Positions 59,665 through 64,000 of a stretch of 64,000 bases of DNA are shown here, one piece after another. The first letter of the stretch is position 1. Each line of letters begins with the position of its first letter. The translations under genes and the position numbers were made by a program. Origin of the DNA: Arctopsyche grandis (taxonomy: Eukaryota > Arthropoda > Insecta > Trichoptera > Hydropsychidae); assembly GCF_051622035.1 (NCBI RefSeq), contig NC_135362.1:9551501-9615500 (forward strand), given 5' to 3'. Under the pieces are notes generated by a model. The model was not told where the DNA came from, searched no databases, and worked only from the letters and a program-made list of their open reading frames with translations.

Positions 59665-59820
59665 AGTTCGGTGATTAACATCTGGCACCCGAAAATTTCA
59701 TCCATCGAGAGCTACCCACGCAAACTATCGAGAACTCAAGTGCCAGATATTCCATATTCGCGATTTTCGTGGAAACGATTGTCGTGTGCGCGATAGCTAT
59801 GTGCGAAATAATCCGTTAAC
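59665..59820. mobile_element. 'GGTCAC' family MITE variant, copy E
   Basis: It starts GTTCGGTGATTAACATCTGG and ends AATAATCCGTTAACC, flanked by CTTTTTAG on the left and CTTTTTAC on the right. The interior (GAACTCAAGTGCCAGATATT) is related to 37660-37835 and 49825-49980. It follows copy D by about 17 bp. Confidence 0.65.
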
Positions 59821-59822
59821 CA

Positions 59823-60104
59823 CTTTTTACTAATGTTTTTCTGTACATATATATTTTTTAAGCCCATTCTTTACTAATCCCCCCTTTTTTTTAACTGATT
59901 TTCAAGAATCCGACATATAGAGACAACATTAAACGTTATGTACGTTTCACACAATAGCAAATGGATCGTGAAAAAAAAGGACGACTTCTTATTGATGTGG
60001 ATAGAGGATAATAATTAGCGTAAGATGTTAAAGGACAGTACATTCATCGAATGAAAATCAATGTATTCGAATTTCCAGATGGATTTGAGGGAAACTTTCG
60101 ATGA
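59823..60104. other. Intergenic, nothing recognised
   Basis: AT-rich sequence between the MITE trio and a tRNA-like SINE. No features are seen. Confidence 0.5.
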
Positions 60105-60350
60105 ACAGACGATTAAAAGAGCTCAGTGGTTAGCGTATAATTCTATCAATTAAGAGTTCGTGGGTTCAATTCCTGACATATATGTACATATGAATGTATG
60201 TGACTCCAGGTCGATTATTTCTTATCAGAGTTTGCCAATTTATCTGATTTCATTGTTGAAACGGTTCCAAAAAATTGCCAATCTGTCTCTATTTGTCACC
60301 AACTCATCACTATTTGAATAGTATTTCAAATTTAGAATAATAATATTATA
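60105..60350 (+). repeat. tRNA-derived SINE-like sequence
   Basis: GAGCTCAGTGGTTAGCGT resembles a Pol III A box, and GTGGGTTCAATTCCTGAC about 35 bp later resembles a B box. The acceptor and anticodon arms do not pair, so it is not a working tRNA. An unrelated body follows, ending in an AT-rich (AATAAT) tail. This is the standard layout of a tRNA-derived SINE. Only one copy is in the window. Confidence 0.55.
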
Positions 60351-60860
60351 AATTTGGTAAACGGTTACATCTCAAATGTGAATCGCTACCAGGATAACCG
60401 TTGCTACTAAAATCTCGCGCGCGGTTCTCCTGTCGCACGAAAATTGCCGTATAGAAATACATATATGTAAGTAATAAGTAAATACATATGTACAAATCTG
60501 GCCATAGGTGTCGCTTTGGGGCAAAACTCGTAATGACACTATAAATATAAATATAAATTAAAAAAAAAACAATGGAAATATTAATATTTTTAATTAAATA
60601 AATATAATATAACAATTAGTTTAAAAATTACATACATGTAATATGTATGTAGATTATAAATACTCAAGTGCATGTATAATATTTGAAAACATATTATAAA
60701 CATTAACAAGATGCAAAATGTGTAAAGTAGATAATTATTGCTGGATCTGTAACTATAGACCTATACGTAGATGTATTGTAATAACAATAAAAATCTTTAC
60801 ACAGAAAAAAATATTAAAACTTTCAAATATACATTTCTAAACTTCAACTGTATGAATAAA
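60351..60860. other. GTF3C1 3' flank
   Basis: AT-rich sequence downstream of the GTF3C1 stop on the minus strand; part of it is presumably 3' UTR. A weak 'GGTAAACGG' phrase at 60357 hints at an old MITE end but has no partner. Confidence 0.4.
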
Positions 60861-63800
60861 TTATCGCTGTTTCAATATATGTCCCTTAAAAATAGAAAAT
60901 TTTAGAACGGCGCCTTTGATGGCTTCAACGTATAGTTCGTCATCTTCTTCTAATCCAGTCACAGGCTCTATAAATTAAATAAAAGTTTAATATAAATCTG
61001 AATTTAAATATAAAACACTACTGATAAATTAAGAAATCTCCAAAAAGTAGTAATAAATATAAGAATAAAACAAAATACCTATAGTAACATTGAGAGGACT
61101 TGGTTTACTCCAAAGAGTGGTTTTTTTACTTTTAACACAAATTAGCCGAGCGCATTCGATTTTTTCAAGTATCTGAAAATCAAACAATTAATTACACTAT
61201 GTAAATATTCAGTATCCATATACGTACATATGTTAAAAATTAATATACAATAAAAGAAGCAAACCTCAATTAAAGTACGAATTTGATGCAAAGGCAAAAA
61301 ATTGAAACGTTTTTGCAATGCAACTAACTTTATATAAGGATGATATAATACGTAGCTTAAGATAGCTCCAGCCCATCGGAAAAACACATAATAGTTTAGT
61401 GAACCATTAGGTTTAATCCACGGTCGTGGCGATACGAGAACATTCTGTCCCTCACTAACCATCTTTAAAATATCGTTTGCAGAGAAAGATGAAATTTGAT
61501 GCGATTTATGATCATCTACGTTAAAATCTTTAGCATCGGAGTTTTCCGGTTTATTTAAATCATCACAATCCATAGAATTTTTCAAGCCAAAATTTAATAT
61601 CACAGATGATTTTGATTGATCTGCGGTGGTTCTAATGTCACTTTGACAGGGTCTTTTATTGGAAGATTCATCTTGTTCATCTTCGGAAGATTTTCTTTTT
61701 TTCCCAATATCATATTGCGACGATTCAAAATTATGTTCAAAATTACTATTGTTTTCGTCAAAAGTATTAACATTTTCCAACATATTAGTTTCTTCACTGT
61801 CATTCGTTTGCACGGTTTTATTTCTTTTTATTTCTTCACTACTTGGTACAGCTTTAACAAACCACAAGGTTAAGTGTTTTTTAGCAACCCATCTAATAGT
61901 GTTGTGTCCCATTCGTCTGATCATACTCTTCACAGTCAATTCTTTTAAAATATATTGCAGTTCAAAAACGGTACATTGCTTTGTTGATACAAACTTTACC
62001 TAAAATGAATACCAAGAATTTTGCACATAAAATAAGATTAAATATCACTCAATTAATAAAGTGCACGTGTGCATTATTTACTGAAACATACAACGAGTTC
62101 CTTCGGCTCTGCACCGATTTCACATTTGTCACAAATAAAATTAAAAACATTAATTGTGACAGCTGAATTATATTTGCTGTAGTTTGGTTTTGTTGTCAAT
62201 TCATTGGGAATTAATATAGCATCCCTGAAAATATACGTTTGATAAAAATTATACAAAATAAAAAATAGTTAAAAAAAAAAAAAATGCAATACATACATGA
62301 TTATATCTTTCGCGATTTTTTCCATTTTTTGAAAAGTCATTGAAAATATTGATTCATAATCCATCAATAGGGAAATATTTAGGTCACATACAGTCATAGT
62401 TGGTGTGTTAAAATATAAAGGATTTTCTTCTGTGATTTCTGATTGAGCTCCAAATTCATCTTCGCAATTTTCTTTGACATCCATTATGTTAATATTTAAT
62501 TTAACACAATCAATCATTGATAAATCCAATAAAGCAGCTGACATTCCTCCAGAAATAATGCCCAAATTTTCACTGGGCGCATCTGTTTCCTTCAACGTAT
62601 TCAGAAATTCATAAATTTGAGTATGTATTTTATAAGGCAGTAAAACTATCGATTGACAGATGTAGTTTTTGGAAAGCTTATAATGGGAAGTGTTCGTGGA
62701 AAACTTTTTCGTAATCAATTTTTTTTCTGCAACACGTCTCATTGCAATCAATCCTGATGATCGTAGAGAATAAATAGTGGAGCGTAGAATTAGTTCTGGA
62801 AAGCTTCGATAGATACTGAACAACGAAAAAGAAGAGCTTTCTTTTCCCAAGGAACAACACATAGCACTATGGATAAAAGAACTTAAAACGTTACTCCTAA
62901 TCTCAGTTCTAAAATGTGTGTCTATTATTTTACGATTGAACGTATTGAGTGATGGTGTTTCAACAGTAAATTGGTTGTGAAGTTCTGTTACTGTTGTGGG
63001 TATTTGAACTGACAGTTGACTTCCCATATTCTTTTCAACCAACAATAGATATAGCACATGAACGAGCTCTATAAAATGTATTTTACAATCTTCTATTGGA
63101 TTTCCAGATTTTTTATTCTTAAAACGAGAAAATAGACAGTTGTATCTTTTGTTAATCATACTGCAGCGACGGACTTCAGTCAGACAAATTTCAACGTATC
63201 TCATGTTTTGTGGATTTCGCATTAGAAAAATTTCGCGTCTTTTCAATGCGAATGAAGTTTTCGGCGAAAAACTAAACATAGCGGAGAAAATGTCTCTGAT
63301 GATTTGAAAATATGGCAAACTACCAGATGGGTGCAAAATAAGCATAGCAATTTTACACAAAAACAGTAGCTGATCTTCAGCTACATTCCACGTCGAACGT
63401 TTGGAGCCTAGTTTTTGCAACATATTCTTATCAACTTCATCCACTTTTGGCACAGGTACTTTTAAGACTTTGCGAGGTACCATTGTCCGTACTGTTTTAT
63501 TTTTAGTAGACAATACAGGGTGGTTTTGGCCCCTTGTCATTAATGGTTTTTTACGTTGATACGAAAAATTTGCAATGCGTGATTTGTCTAAGAATTTTTT
63601 TTTGGTGCTTTTTATAGCTGATAAAAATACAGTGTTAGTCCAAGATCTCTTCATATGACTGTACATCATGGTATCAAATCCTGCCGCACCGAAACCATCA
63701 CCAGGAATGTATCCAATGTCAAGTTTTTCTGCTTCTTCAAATGATCGTTTTGTAAGAGCATAAGCCATTTTAATTTCAGGTAGTTGATATTCTATTTCAT

Positions 63801-64000
63801 CTCCAAGACATGCATATCGATCGCCCAAATGTGTATTGATGCAGATTGAAAACAAACGCTCCCAATAACTATCAACATCAGCTTTAGTTTGAAAACAGAA
63901 CGACTCTCTAGAATATTCCTTATCCTCTACTCGATGGTAGCCAGGTTTACTCGATGTTGTATCCCATAAAATAGCATTTTTATTGATAAATACAAAAAAT
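60861..64000 (-). CDS. GTF3C1: General transcription factor 3C polypeptide 1 (TFIIIC220), C-terminal part
   Basis: Largest TFIIIC subunit, which binds the B box of tRNA genes and recruits TFIIIB for Pol III. It is cut by the right window edge; the visible exons are 64000-62297 (open to the edge), 62224-62092, 61999-61264, 61172-61079 and 60967-60861. The family is recognised by ILWDTTSSKPGYHRVEDKEY with a following YWERLFSICINTHLG, KRSTWNVAEDQLLFLCKIAM (SANT-like), MRYVEICLTEVRRC and SGGMSAALLDLSMI. At the C terminus come SPRPWIKPNGSLNYYVFFRW, TTLWSKPSPLNVTIEPVTG and YVEAIKGAVLKFSIFKGHI, which parallel the human ending (winged helix plus beta tail). An acidic, Ser/Asn-rich linker lies at about 61.5-61.8 kb. 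The reading frame is intact throughout. Confidence 0.93.

Noticed and set aside
60115-60185. Functional tRNA gene
   Set aside because: A- and B-box-like motifs are present, but the acceptor stem does not pair and no anticodon arm forms.

Overview
The window is animal nuclear DNA, almost certainly from a winged insect. It is AT-rich, has many short introns and dense transposon debris, and carries two insect Delta-class glutathione S-transferases. I cannot fix the order. Eight host loci are readable: a DOCK1/myoblast-city Rac exchange factor (minus, 1443-19625), a SWT1-type PIN-domain endoribonuclease (minus, 34326 to about 41079), BBS2 (plus, 42894-45774), ORC1 (minus, 45941-48724), a Delta GST pair plus a GST pseudogene (plus, 50739-57300), N6AMT1/HEMK2 (minus, 57681-58322), snapin (minus, 58358-58965) and the C-terminal part of GTF3C1 (minus, 60861 to the right edge). 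Exon joins were checked by reading phase. The DOCK, BBS2 and ORC1 models each close in frame, at 2,020, 732 and 704 codons.

Layout. 1-19.8 kb is the DOCK gene. Its first coding exon lies alone in a GC-rich island at 19.5-19.8 kb, and its introns hold MITEs and solo LTRs. 19.5-24.8 kb is an inverted duplication of the DOCK promoter and the start of exon 1. Its spacer holds a 3.1-kb hAT element with an LTR element nested inside. 24.8-31 kb is a repeat block with two non-LTR retrotransposons, long GT and TA tracts and a GC-rich minisatellite element. 31.8-34 kb is a CCGGAAGT-punctuated tandem array with a two-monomer higher-order repeat. SWT1 follows; a 3.5-kb intron in it holds an LTR fossil with a LINE fragment inserted. 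BBS2 and ORC1 converge with their stops about 166 bp apart. The GST cluster was built by tandem duplication that also copied part of ORC1. Snapin and N6AMT1 lie head to tail only 35 bp apart.

The genes have unrelated cellular jobs: Rac signalling, RNA quality control, ciliary trafficking, replication origins, detoxification, eRF1 methylation, lysosome/vesicle positioning and Pol III transcription. I see no operon-like pathway or new defence system. The most unusual material is structural: the inverted DOCK first-exon duplicate, a palindromic MITE family with exact 8-bp target duplications (three copies side by side at 59.2-59.8 kb), the 307/296-bp higher-order repeat, the very tight snapin-N6AMT1 pair, and an altered splice acceptor in one GST copy.
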